This document shows positions 45,927 to 56,367 of a DNA stretch of 64,000 bases, one piece after another. A program made the position numbers and the translations under genes. The notes beneath the pieces were generated by a model. That model searched no databases. It was not told the DNA's origin and saw only the letters and a list, made by a program, of their open reading frames with translations. Origin of the DNA: Symbiodinium sp. CCMP2592 (taxonomy: Eukaryota > Sar > Dinophyceae > Suessiales > Symbiodiniaceae); NCBI GenBank assembly GCA_905221615.1, contig CAJNDT010005791.1, positions 196,736-260,735 of the forward strand. The letters run 5' to 3'. Each line of letters starts with the position of its first letter. Within the stretch, counting starts at the first letter, position 1.

Positions 45927-47004
45927 GACGCTCGGCGATTCCTTTATCAACCAACACGTAAGATTACACACACACACACACACACTGATGTTTGGGTGTG
46001 GGCTGGATGAAGGTCCCAGTGTAAGGGCTTACAGGGTCTCGGGTGCATGATTTGACGGTTCAGCAAAGGCGTGCTGTTGCATCGAACAGGTGCAAAGCAC
46101 ATGCAAACACGCATTATCTTCAACGAGCTGTAGTCATCCGCACGAGTATTTGTGCATGTACATTTCAGTAGAGACATCTAGATAGATAGATATGTGCACA
46201 CAGGTTCAGTTCTTTGAAGAGTTGTTGTCCGCCATCGAGTTTCTCGTGTTTCTTCCTGTCTTCTAGCCCCCCACGGAGACCACAGGGAAAAGTTTTCGGG
46301 TCGGGCTCACTTTGGCAAACCCTGCTTCTGCTCCCGGCAATGACAATGTTGAATGCTCAGAGCCGCACTAACTGTGGAGGTCCTTCGCCTCGTGGATGTT
46401 CACTGCTTGACAAACGGCCTCAAGATTAAAATGCGTGAATGCCGTCGCTACAAGCTGTCATGGCAGGGCACAGGTATCCGCAGGGCAAGTGGTACAGAGT
46501 CGAAATGAGTCTAAACCCATGCTTTGCGCAGGGCGTCAAGCAGAAGTACCCGGTGCCACAGGAATCTTCCTAGAAAGCAGCCGCGTCATGCGATGGAACG
46601 GAAGGGCCTTGCACCGGGCCAGTTGAGGCTTCAAGATGAGATAATGATGAAGTGCAGAGGTCCAGCGACGTTGTGTTGAGGTGCATCTCGTTTAAAATAG
46701 AGGTGTTCATGTTGAAGGGCAGCTCATTCCAAACAGAGCCCCTGTGCATCCTTGTGCATGCTTTATTGAATCGGAGAGCTCCTCAGTGCCAGACACATCT
46801 TGTGGAAAGCCAGCTACAGCCACCTGCGTTACGGCGTTTGCATGCTGAGATGCAGGTATTTCATATCCTCCACACACCGACCTATCCACACACCAACCTA
46901 CCTGTCCACCTACCTACCTCCATACCTAGAAACCTACCTATACGAAAGCTTCCATGAAACATGCAAACACGCAGGTGTGCTCACCTCACTTCATGACTGC
47001 TGAG

Positions 47005-47034
47005 GAGTGGCTCGGCTTGGAGCTTGACCGCCAG
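47005..47034 (+). CDS. CAP-Gly gene, exon 2 (10 codons)
   Basis: After an acceptor-like CTGCTGAG, EWLGLELDRQ supplies the second CAP-Gly block (W.G.ELD). The frame hits a stop three codons on (GCA CGA TGA), so it must be spliced. CAG|GCACGA fits a GC donor, a known dinoflagellate variant. The same 30 bases occur in copy 2. Confidence 0.65.
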
Positions 47035-47162
47035 GCACGATGAGATACCTCAGCAATCGCTCCCGCGGCGTTGAAGATAACAAGTGCAGAAGACAACACA
47101 TGCGTGGCAACAGGGAGGCCTTGCTAGAGCAAGCGTAAGTCTTTGAGCCCAGTTAGTCACAG

Positions 47163-47218
47163 GTCGGCAAGAACAACGGCAGTGTGAAGGGCAAGACGTA
47201 CTTCCAGTGCGAGCCAGG
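47163..47218 (+). CDS. CAP-Gly gene, exon 3
   Basis: Directly after GTTAGTCACAG, VGKNNGSVKGKTYFQCEPG gives the most conserved CAP-Gly block (GKNDGSV.G.RYF.C). A donor CCAGG|GTGGCC ends the exon in phase 2. Joining exons 1-3 gives a continuous CAP-Gly core. The expected final strand (G.FV.P) should be in the next exon, which I could not place. Confidence 0.75.
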
Positions 47219-47842
47219 GTGGCCTGCCGGTGTTTCAAAACAGTTGTTCCATATCAGTTCTGTTTCTTTCTGCAAGGATTGCCTGCTTCTCTGATACAGC
47301 TGATGCCCGATGCCGCAAAGTCCTTGGACATTCGTGGTACATCCTGGCAGGCACGGGATCTTCGTTCGCCCGCACTGCGTGACCAAGGTCTCTGCACGGA
47401 TCCAAGCCTGTTGATGGCATCGTAACGTCTTCGAACACTAACAGAAACGCTGTGCCAAGATCCGGCCACGTCCCAGAGACCTTAAACCTTTGAAGGGTTC
47501 GACATATGAAATGTGGGTATTGTTCTTCCTTGTAACATCAACCATCCGGAGTGGCATGCCCGAGTCGCAGCACAGCACGCAGCACCCAGAAGCTAGGGAA
47601 GGCGATGAGTGTTGCGCAAGTTGCTTTATTACATAGGTCGTACAGAGTCGGCTTGTCGCGTTTTCCGATCGTGTTAGGGTTTCATCAAGGTATATAGGGA
47701 TTTTACCAGGGTTGTTCAGTGACAATTATGACGCAGGGTTTACGGTACAGATTTGGGTGAGTGCTTGGGGAGACTAGTAATGCACGGCCCTACTTCATGC
47801 ATCTTCACAAGGGCTGGCTTCGATACCGTCCCACATATTGTT

Positions 47843-48047
47843 AAACTGGTTGGGCATAATAGGGAAACCATATTCATTAAGTTCTATAGATCCCAATTAT
47901 GGTAACTTCAATTAATTCCCGTAACAAACACGCACATTCGAAGCCAGCGACAGAAAATTACTGGTTGGGCATAATAAGGAAACACTATTCATTATATAAT
48001 TACTATAGATCCCTATTATGGTAATTTCAATTAATTCCCTTAACAAG
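47843..48047. repeat. ~118-bp AT-rich direct duplication
   Basis: TGGTTGGGCATAATAGGGAA, CATTCATTAA and TTATGGTAACTTCAATTAAT recur at about 47962-48047 with small differences. It is much more AT-rich than its surroundings. Confidence 0.7.
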
Positions 48048-48138
48048 AATGCAGGTTCGACTAAGAAGCCTCGACGCCCGGGCCCTCCCAGCTCTCACCG
48101 CGCTTTTGCTTCCGAGGAACCCACGGATGCCCGAAACG

Positions 48139-48208
48139 TTTAGGGTTCTAGGGTTTAGGGTTTAGGGTTTAGGGTTTAGGGTTTAGGGTTTAGGGTTTAG
48201 GGTTTAGG
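48139..48208 (+). repeat. Interstitial telomeric repeat (TTTAGGG)n
   Basis: About nine consecutive TTTAGGG units, the second interrupted as TTCTAGGG. TTTAGGG is the telomere unit of plants and of dinoflagellates studied so far. It lies far from any chromosome end visible here, with degenerate (CCCTAAA)-type words nearby and at 5836, 49918-50010 and 60900-62110. Confidence 0.9.
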
Positions 48209-49364
48209 GCCAAGGAGGAGGCCCCCTTGGGTTTACAGTAGGGTTCAGGGTTCAGACGGCTTGTGGGGTTATCTTTGGCATTTGGTGTTATTTGGGCTGG
48301 CAGAGGATTTTTCTCGTCTTGGAGATCCGGCTGCAAGGGTGTTTGGATACTTGCAGAGCATATGTACCGATGTCGAGTGCGACCTGTGAGACTAGTTGGG
48401 ATCTTTGCACGCAGCTTCGTTTTTTTGAGTTGTGGGCTGTCCAACACTGGTTGTCCGCTGATTAGCTCCGAGCGTCGTGCATACGAGTGTACAGCGGTCT
48501 TTGCCTGGGACGTGCTATGCCGGCCTTGATTTTCGGATGAATGGCTTTGTTTGAAGTCTTCCAGTGCATGTAGATCGTAGAGAGACGTTTAGCTAAGAAC
48601 GAGAGAATAGCAAAGAGCCGTTGACAAGGCTTCAATCTTGGATGATGCGACCTGGACGGTTCCACCTCAGCAGCAGCAACGTGACATACCAGGGCTGATA
48701 GGTAGTTTTTCCCCAAGCACTCGCAGAAACGTCCAAGTGATTCTGTCACTCTCACCGTTCTGATGACCAACAGGTTGAGACTACAAAATCCGAACCTTCG
48801 TCGCGATCAGCCCAGCAGGCCAATGCGAAGGGGGGTTGCAGTGTTGCGGCTGGCAAGTCCTCATCTTCGCATTGCTCCTGCTCCTCCTCCTCCTCCTTAT
48901 CATAGCCGTCATATTCAGCGAGTTGGGAGGTCTGCAGATACAGATCGTGAAGCCATAACCCGCCATGCAAGTTCCGTGCCGCCATGCAAAGGGTGACAAC
49001 TGCCCATGTTGCGCTAGATGCTGTGGTCGTAAGTATTCGCATGGTGTTTGAAATTAGCGAACCCAAAGATCCCGTAACTGAGCAGTATACCTCAAACTAC
49101 AGAGACATAATAGATCGATGGTATGTTCCTTAATCAACACGGGGTTCTGGAGTCTTCGGGAAGGAGCGGTATCTCGTGGCGACGGTGCAGCCCCTGGCGA
49201 TAGAGCTCGTCAGCGACGTGCTGGGTGCGATGCCGGAGGTTGACTGAGCAAAATGTTCCCTAACCTCACTTGCCTCAACCTTTCTTATCGTCACTTTCGA
49301 CTTGGGCTGGCGGTGTAAATTTCAAAGTGCCTTTCTTGTGTGACCACACACCACCACTTGGTCA

Positions 49365-49488
49365 GGATCCGGAGTCCTTCATGATGCGATGGCTCCGCCA
49401 ACGTGCTCCAAGTCATCAGAGCGACAGCATCTCCCTGCGAGAGCGCAACCGAGCCCTCAAGGAGGAGCTGTTAGGGCATCAAGTCTAA
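49365..49488 (+). CDS. Coiled-coil exon
   Basis: After an acceptor-like CCACTTGGTCAG comes DPESFMMRWLRQRAPSHQSD, then SISLRERNRALKEELLGHQV and a stop. The RERNRALKEELL part is a heptad-like helix, typical of proteins that follow a CAP-Gly domain with coiled coil. The true 3' junction is unknown; the stop at 49486 may lie in an intron. Confidence 0.4.
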
Positions 49489-50198
49489 AGAGCTGAGGTG
49501 TCGGTTCTGTGCTCGACTCGTTTCGATCCTCCGGTTAGGGCAGCAGGAGGCGATTGTCATGTGAATGACGTTGCCATACCGTGAGGTCAAGAAAGATGTT
49601 TCGACATACCTTTAAGTGTTTTTGGATTCAGGCTTCGGTGTATCTCCGAACAAGAGCTCCCGGGAGCACTGCGGTGAATCAATGCAGTACGATGCGATAT
49701 AGCATAACCAAAAGCATACTGTATCCTAATATAGCAGCCTATAAAATAGGATCCTTATTATAAGGACCCCCAAATAAGGTACCCTGGTCCCTCAGGAGCT
49801 CTCTGCCCTGCAGGGTGAACGGGTGACTTGCGACGCAAAGGCCAACCCGAAGTCCAGAGCGCCGGGAAGAGTTGAGAATTTAGTGTTTTCAGGTGCGGGA
49901 TTGGGGATATTTAAAATTTAGGGTCAAGAGCTTTGGGTTTACGGTTTAAGGTTTCGGATTTGGGGGCATATAGGGAGGGTGTAGAGCTTGTAGGGTTTAG
50001 GACGTTTATTGGAGCAACGGTGCTCCGCATGTGGATTTCCTTCCCAGACAGTACTGCAGAAATACAAGATAGGTAGTCGAGTAGTCGGGCAGCCGTGGAG
50101 TCTTTCCTTGTTTGGCTCTCTGGAGCTTGCCCTAAGGCCTTAAGCCGAGCACTATTCAAGAACGAGTCCTATCTTGGGGTCGCAGCTAGATGGGCAAA

Positions 50199-50199
50199 G

Positions 50200-50259
<60 letters not shown>

Positions 50260-50262
50260 CTT
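50199..50262 (+). repeat. (CT)n microsatellite serving as polypyrimidine tract
   Basis: About 30 CT units end in TTTTTCTTGCAAG, directly before a coding-like exon, so the repeat may double as the splice polypyrimidine tract. Confidence 0.7.
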
Positions 50263-50268
50263 GCAAGT

Positions 50269-50373
50269 GAAGGCGCCGCTGGTCTCCGAAGTGGGCACGT
50301 TGCGCACGCTCCTCAACAGCCCAGTCGAAGGCTGTATAGGACAACGAAGAGTACTTCTGCAGGAACACCCTGG
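50269..50373 (+). CDS. Exon, unknown domain
   Basis: KAPLVSEVGTLRTLLNSPVE continues GCIGQRRVLLQEHPG to a strong donor GG|GTAAGTC at about 50373. It lies between the CAP-Gly and ankyrin exons on the same strand. No family is recognised. Confidence 0.45.
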
Positions 50374-50730
50374 GTAAGTCTTCGGTTGTCGTTTGAAGTA
50401 GCTCCCTCCACCCGTCGAAGCTTTGTCGGTAGCAGTGCCAGCACAACTTCTGAGACCCTGGCTTTCATGTAGTGCGAGCCCCAAAGCTGCTTAGGTGCCG
50501 AGACGGCGGCAGATCTGACGACATCTTTGGAGGCCATGCAGGCCAATCGTCTTCACCGTGGGGCTGCAGTCGTCTGCACAGTAGAGCTCCTGCAGTGCAC
50601 TAGGTGCAGATGTTGCAAGGTTTGCGAGTTGGATCTTGTTGCCAACAGCTTGATGTTAAAGAATACATGCTGACAGGTCACAGGTCTCGCTCCAGTCATT
50701 TTCAGTGATGCATGGTGAATTTTATGCCAA

Positions 50731-51269
50731 AGGTGCGCCTTGTGGAGCAAGTTGAGGAGAAGGCCAGGTTTTTGCAGCCGAGGGCGCGGGAGGCTGCACT
50801 CGTGTGGAAGAGTTTGTGGATTCTTTGACTTTGGACTTCGTGATGTCTCGTCTGATCTTGCGCGTAGAACGCGTCAGGTGGGGCGCTTGGGCGAGCAGTT
50901 GGAAGCGCGGATGCCGCACCCTTGGCATCAGGAGCTACCGTAGCGCATGGAAGCTGCGCCAGGTGGTGAGCATTCAGTCGTGGATCCGTGCAAACCTGCG
51001 ATGCCGATCTCTTGCAGTTTGCACCTGTTCTAAGTAGAGCTGCATTTTCAAGTTTCTAAGGCTGGAAGTTCTGAGCTCCAAAGTTGAGGAACTGGCAGCC
51101 AGTGGCATGGATGCACGTGGCAAGCAGAGCGGGAAGGGAAGCCGGATCGACTGGATCTTCGAGGGCAGGCCGGGCTGCTTGCTGAGGCCTTCGCACCGCC
51201 GGAGCCGCCAGCACCAAGCAGGCGCTGGCACTGATTGCATGAGCACCGGGGAGAGTGCCATGAAGCCAG
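50731..51269 (+). CDS. Two or more coiled-coil-like exons
   Basis: MPKVRLVEQVEEKARFLQPR with AREAALVWKS (from 50732) and, in another register, VSSDLARRTRQVGRLGEQLE (to about 50940) are helical. From about 51045, FKFLRLEVLSSKVEELAASG then MDARGKQSGKGSRIDWIFEG runs to a stop at 51267-51269. Frames differ, so introns lie between; AG|G-type junctions are plentiful, but I cannot fix them. Confidence 0.4.
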
Positions 51270-51621
51270 TCTGCTGAAGGCCCTGGGCACGGGGTCCGAG
51301 CCTGCCAGCCAGGCCGGGATGACACGAGAGCAGTTTTTCGGGTTCAAGGTCACTCCCTCGCTGCACCGCGTGATTTCACGTGCTGATTCTCGATGATACC
51401 AGTACCATCTGACAGGGGACAGATCCCAAGACGGAGCATGCGCCGAAGCTGTCCCTCCGTGAGAAGGCCCTCGCTTCGGCTCCGAATCTGATGTGAAACC
51501 AGGACATAATACTTCCTTCCTTCGTTTGCCGTCGAGTGCCGTGCCTCCGAACCGTGCCTCTCGTTCGGCCATCGTCTTGCATGCCAATATCAGCCCCCCT
51601 TCGTGTTTTCCCCGTGAACAG

Positions 51622-51768
51622 TTCGGCCTCGCGGACTCCAAGTACGACGGGAACATCGTGCTCCTGGATCGAGAAGACGGTGCAGCAGCCAAGTACGCGA
51701 AGGCGCTGGAGATCTCCGGAGGGCAGGAAAAGCTCAGGAGCTTTCGGCAACTCAGCGCCTTGGCTTAG
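51622..51768 (+). CDS. Exon, unknown domain
   Basis: After CCCGTGAACAG, FGLADSKYDGNIVLLDREDG continues AAAKYAKALEISGGQEKLRS to a stop at 51766. It has good coding character and no recognised family. The 3' junction is uncertain. Confidence 0.4.
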   Translation, partial: FGLADSKYDGNIVLLDREDGAAAKYAKALEISGGQEKLRSFRQLSALA

Positions 51769-51987
51769 CGAGAGATGCTACTCCGACAGCTGCAAGGCTT
51801 CTGTGATTGTCCCAGTCCCACATCGTGTGTCAGTCAGGTAAAGAGCTGCAGAGGAAGCACGGGTTGGGCGAGGAGCAGGAAGGTCTCATTCCCGCCGGCG
51901 AGCGTGCAGCACGAAGCGTCAAGGCCGCGGCGGGCTGATGGAACGTGTCTCGTGATGACAAGCTCCTGTGTTCGGGACATCTGCAGG

Positions 51988-52096
51988 TAAATTTCCAGCC
52001 CTTCTTTCCAACGCTGGATGAGCTCTTTGAGTTTGCGCACAAGCACATGCACCACTTCTTCGACCTTGTCGGCAGGGTCGCGACAGAGACCAATGG
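51988..52096 (+). CDS. Exon, unknown domain
   Basis: Bounded by acceptor GACATCTGCAG and donor AATG|GTACCT. It reads VNFQPFFPTLDELFEFAHKH then MHHFFDLVGRVATETN, an amphipathic helical segment. This is one of the better defined exons in the middle part. Confidence 0.5.
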
Positions 52097-52615
52097 TACC
52101 TGTGCAAACCCCCCATTGAAAGGCAAGGAACGCAGCTCGGTTGTGAGAAGGGTGCATGTTGCTGTTGCCGATTTGCCGCTCATAGATTTCAAGTACTTCT
52201 GCACGAAGCTGAGGCTGCGAGTCAAAGGCAAGGTTTAAGTACATGGACAGCGCCGGTAACGTCGAATGGCGCTGCTGGCCTGCTTGGCTTCATGTGGCAG
52301 TCACGTGTGTAGGTAAGGAACAAGAGGCCGGGGGCCTTGCCATTCGCTGTTCTCCTGATGTTCCGTGGGACGGGCTAGAAGGATGCAAGTGAGAACAATG
52401 TCGTGTCGATGTTGATGCGGGTTACGGTGGTGGCGACGGCATTGGCGGCGGCGACGACGACAGCAGAGACGACTATGATGGCAGCAACGGCGACGACGAC
52501 GACAGCAGCAGGTATGACGACGACGATGGCGAACGATGCTTCTGAGGCTTACTGCTGTTTCTCTGCAACCAGCTGAAGCTTTGCATGATCGCTGTTGAGC
52601 AAGGCTGCGCTTTCA

Positions 52616-52720
52616 ATCTTGCAGGCTGAGTTGGACGAAATTCTGAGAAGGCAGATAACGATCCAAAGTAGGGAGCAGCCACACTTAGAGGGGCATCTCC
52701 TGGAGCCTTCCTGCATACAT
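52616..52720 (+). CDS. Exon, unknown domain
   Basis: After TTTCAATCTTGCAG, reads AELDEILRRQITIQSREQPH and onward. A trinucleotide-rich (GACGAC)n region lies upstream (52435-52535). The 3' end is not fixed. Confidence 0.35.
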
Positions 52721-53105
52721 TACCTTGGAAACCACGGAGCATCATCCACATTGCACGCAAGGTTTCGTCTCCTGCAGAGTTGCGGAGCTTGAAGGCAGTC
52801 GTGTTTGCCAACATCCACTCATCTGAAAACCAGTTCAGATGTGCAAAGGTACGCCGCGGAAAACTGATAGCAGGAGAAGTGGCCTTGACAACAAGAGACG
52901 GGTTTTCACATAGCTGGTGCTGAACAGCAAGATTTCGATTTTGTAGAAAGTCATTAGCTTAATGGTATCCCACGGCGGAACAAGGTTTTCTGAGTCCACC
53001 GCAGATTGGAGAAGGCCCAAGACACCCGTTGCTAGGTTCGTTGCAGGTAGTCAGGTCCGGTGAAGAAGAGACCATGCAGATGTGAAGTTGAGGATTTGGG
53101 CCTTT

Positions 53106-53746
53106 GTTGATCGAAGCCAGGCACAGACTTACTGACATCGTTCGAGACACGCTCAGCTACGAGAGCCTGGAAGATATGTACCATGGACTGAAGCTGATCG
53201 ATGAGGACGCACGGCTGCAGCGTGGTCACGGGACTGCACAGTTGCCCGACAAGGCATGTAAAGGCACATGTTGCGGCTGGCAAGGACGAGAGCGTTGAAA
53301 TTGTGGAGTTCAACGACCGGCCACGAGCCCAGTTTGCTGCTTGAGGTAGCTCCAGGCTTGTTGTCACAGATTCTGTAATTCAAAGGGATGTGGGGAAGGT
53401 ATCAAACTCCATTGGATGGGGGATACCGCGACCTCCAGCTCACACTTCGAGTGCAAGGCGTACTTCCCGCCTTCACAAGCGTTCTTGATCACAGGCTTTG
53501 GTGTGTCGAAATCGTACCGCCACAGGTAAGTTGGTCTGCGAGCTGCAACTTACAACAAAGTACATGCTCTTCATTAAGGCCCCTGCACCCAGATGCCAAG
53601 TCAGATGTGACATTGCCTGATTCTTTCCGTGTCAGGAGTCGAGTGGGCACAGGGTGTTCGAGATCAAGCGACAGCTCATTGCCGATGTGGCTGCCAACAG
53701 CGACCTGGAGTGTCGCAAAACACTCAAATGGGCTGGAAAGGATGCA
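53106..53746 (+). CDS. Three exons, including a GYRD...LRV segment
   Basis: Exon a (about 53110-53220): EARHRLTDIVRDTLSYESLE then DMYHGLKLIDEDARLQRG. Exon b (about 53399-53526): QTPLDGGYRDLQLTLRVQGV ... LWCVEIVPPQ, ending at donor CAG|GTAAGT. Exon c (from about 53637, after CCGTGTCAG): ESSGHRVFEIKRQLIADVAA then NSDLECRKTLKWAGKDAEAV. The pattern YRDxxLxLRV ... VEI ... SGHxxFE loosely recalls the GYRxxHL...VEIQ part of RelA/SpoT-type nucleotidyltransferase folds, but the match is weak. The position, just before ankyrin exons, suggests one larger protein. Confidence 0.5.
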
Positions 53747-54329
53747 GAGGCAGTTCTTCTCATCACAGTGCAAACAGTATTGCTCATTCAGTGACCACTG
53801 CAGGTGCTAACTCTAACGCTGTAGAAATGTCCTTGTTGTTTCCGCGGAAATGTTGCTTTCTACCGCCGTTGCCGATGCGAAGTTTCCTGTTGCCATTTTC
53901 ACGACGAAGGAAGGCATCCGAACCATGAACTCTCCAAGCCTTTATGAGATTTGGTGCGGTGGTTCGATGACGATGAAGACGAATTGTAGCGTCGAGTGGT
54001 CCAGACTGGACGGCATGCTGGACAGGCTGTGCTGAAGGAGAAGAAGAGGCCTTTGCTTCACAAAGCGGCTTCGCAGGGCAACTCCGGAATGGTGCATCCC
54101 GACTGATCCGGCTTGTTGGAGTCAACAGCTGTGGTCGGATACAAGGGAGTCTTTGCCCATCTTTGCCCTTTGATCAAACTGCACGAATGTTGTAAAACTA
54201 TGGTCATGCCAGGACACATGCTGGTCTGTCCTTGTCCAAGCCAGCAACATTGAGATGCCAAGCAACAGATCAGCAACATTGAGATGCCAAAGCAACAGTG
54301 GGGATTATTGCGTCGCACAGCTCTTGCTG

Positions 54330-54600
54330 AGGCAGCTTTTCATTCAGCACGGTGCGGATGTAGACCTCGAGGAGGAGACTACTCAGCGCACGGCCCTGCA
54401 CGAGGCCCTTTCTTTCCCTGGCAGCAAAACAGTGCAGGAAAGTCGTCAGTACAGGACTCTTGGCGAGGCAGCTGACAAGCAGGTTTTGTTCTGCTCTTCG
54501 CAGGCGATGGGCCAGGGCCATGCCTGTGCTGCGTGGGCGCTGATCTCGGCGGGTGCTCGGCAAGACGTCCAGGATGCAGACGGGCACACGCCCCTCTTGC
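54330..54600 (+). CDS. Two ankyrin-repeat exons
   Basis: Exon a (about 54336-54432) reads LFIQHGADVDLEEETTQRTA then LHEALSF. Exon b begins after CTGCTCTTCGCAG at 54504: AMGQGHACAAWALISAGARQ then DVQDADGHTPLLLG. The GADVD...TALHEA and ISAGARQDVQDADGHTPL signatures are typical ankyrin helices and hairpins. They mediate protein-protein contacts. Confidence 0.65.
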
Positions 54601-54969
54601 TCGGAGACCGGCCTGCAACCATTCTTCGTGGTCTAATGACGGAATCATAGTCATAAGCTGCTCGTTGCCCCCGGCGATGAAGATCGACTAAGCACGCCTT
54701 TGATTGCAAGGTTCAGGGCGGCTAGAGTTGAGCAAGGGTGATCTTTTGTGTACCTGCTGCGCTCGCCAGTTCCGATTGTGGGGTATGTGTAGGTATGGCA
54801 TGGCGTTGTTTTGTTAAAGAGTAGTTGTATAGCCCTGCAAACTCCGGATGCTGGGGAGCGTAGGCGCTTCCCAGACACAAACCCTTCTCGCAACCACACA
54901 TGAGCATGGGCAAACATGGAAAAGCTAACCCGCTTGATTCCAACTACCTCTTGAGGACTCCTGCGCCAG

Positions 54970-55420
54970 CGCGTGTACCCCGAGAGCGAGGCTGTAGCGA
55001 GGCGCGAAGCACTCGAAGTCGACTCTCCAGAAGAACAGAGACCGTCAAGAGTGGGAGCGATCGTTCAACCCCCTTTCCCCCCCCCTCCCCTCAGTCCAAG
55101 ACACAGTCGGCTCTTCAAGCTTAGCTTCCCCAAGACAAACTGCATCACTTCATGCAGGTGCGTCTCCATGTTGTCGCAGAGATTGGGCCTTGAGGACTGG
55201 CATCATGTCAAGATACCAAGCGAAGTACTTAGGAAGAGGAGTGGGGTCTTCGCTCCGTACCGCAGCTTCAGGGCTTCTGTATACCTATGGCTGCAGGAGC
55301 TGCGGCGTGCCAAGGAGGAGTTCAGCGAGGTGGTGCAACATCGCCTGAAGAACAGCTCGGAGCTCGTCAGCGCGTCTACGGCTCAGTTGCCGCGCAGCTG
55401 CTCCGCCGTGACTGTGTTGC
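54970..55420 (+). CDS. Two exons before the main ankyrin run
   Basis: Exon a (about 54970-55070) reads QRVYPESEAVARREALEVDS. Exon b (about 55158-55420, after CACTTCATGCAG) reads MLSQRLGLEDWHHVKIPSEV, LRKRSGVFAPYRSFRASVYL and WLQELRRAKEEFSEVVQHRL, a long clearly coding exon with a C-terminal helix. No family is recognised. It ends close to GTGTTGCAG at 55422. Confidence 0.55.
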
Positions 55421-55458
55421 AGATGGCACCTGCTGAGTGATGTTCTTGCAATCCGCAG

Positions 55459-55830
55459 CTAAGGGCCTACGACGATAATGTGCAGAAGGTCGTGGAGCAC
55501 TTGCGCAATTGGGCGAACCCAAACAGCGCCACGAACGATGGGAAGCACGCGCTCCACCGAGCGCTGGCTCAGGGGCACACTGCCGTGGCCAGGCAGCTCC
55601 TCACGTACAAGGCTGACATTCGGACAAAGTTTCAGGAATTGGTCGTACCTTATGAATAAGGATCGCTACTCGATGGCGTTCTGCATCAGGGTTCGAACCC
55701 TACAAGGCGGACATTGGGTTGAAGGAGAACGACAAGACCGCCTGGGACGTCGCCTTAGAAGTTGCAGTGGAGAAGCCCGGGTCTCTGGAGCTCTTGGTCG
55801 ACCTGCACGAGCAGTACAAGGCCGGGGTTC
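55459..55830 (+). CDS. Ankyrin-repeat exons
   Basis: After AATCCGCAG at 55458: LRAYDDNVQKVVEHLRNWAN then PNSATNDGKHALHRALAQGH and TAVARQLLTYKADIRTK, a full ankyrin repeat. A second exon (about 55701-55826) reads YKADIGLKENDKTAWDVALE then VAVEKPGSLELLVDLHEQYK. The two share the YKADI start, suggesting internal duplication. Confidence 0.7.
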
Positions 55831-56367
55831 AGTTGCCAGGTTTTGAGAAGCTCGTCTCTTGCTCTCTCAGCCGCCTTACTCCAGCGCGCTTTCGTTTGGT
55901 TCGATAGGCAGTTGGCTCATGACAACGTCGCGCTTTGCTCAGGACTTCAAAAACGATGAGGGTCACGGCCTCAGCTGTAACGGTCTCCACGGCGGATGCC
56001 GATCCCGAACTGGCAGCCCTGCCTGGTTGCAGGCAATCCTGCATGTGATCCTTCAAACACCTGGCCATTCCCGGCCTTTACATCCCACGATTGATTGCAA
56101 GTGCGCGTTCCGTCGGTAATTGATGTTTCTGCCGGAGACTCCGATCCTTCGCCAGTGCTCTGGTTTCCGGACCTGCAACACCACGTCCCATTGTCACTTC
56201 GGACTCGCACCCATGCCTGACCGTCGGCATCGCCCATCCCGACTGGCTGCACTGGTGAAGGAAGGAGCTGTCGTGACTGCCGAAGGACAGACAACTCCCA
56301 AACAAGCCACGTTGACTTCCGCGCGCAAAGGCAAACGCGCTTGCTTCCATCGCGTCCGTCCCCATTC

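Larger units (their letters stand above)
44932..47134 (+). repeat. Segmental duplication copy 1 (CAP-Gly gene 5' region)
   Basis: Similar throughout to 62287-64000 (strong but imperfect identity), including a GC-rich leader, an open segment beginning MSLVGGDRVEIRGEGGPQAD (45601), the CAP-Gly exons and their introns. Copy 1 carries a 523-bp stretch (46428-46950) with ACCTACCTA-type simple sequence that copy 2 lacks. Confidence 0.8.
47219..49364. other. Intronic or intergenic DNA with AT-rich duplication and telomeric tract
   Basis: No exon was placed with confidence. It contains an AT-rich direct duplication (47843-48047), the TTTAGGG tract (48139-48208) and (CTC)n/(TCC)n sequence near 48870-48900. 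A minus-strand ORF at 48752-49066 is driven by that simple sequence. Confidence 0.4.

Noticed and set aside
48752-49066. Minus-strand ORF with an acidic stretch
   Set aside because: The Glu run comes from a CTC/TCC simple repeat and the rest has no domain.
55680-55700. GGGTTCGAACCC, resembling a tRNA T-arm or B box
   Set aside because: Upstream sequence does not form an acceptor stem, D arm or anticodon arm, and it lies between ankyrin exons.
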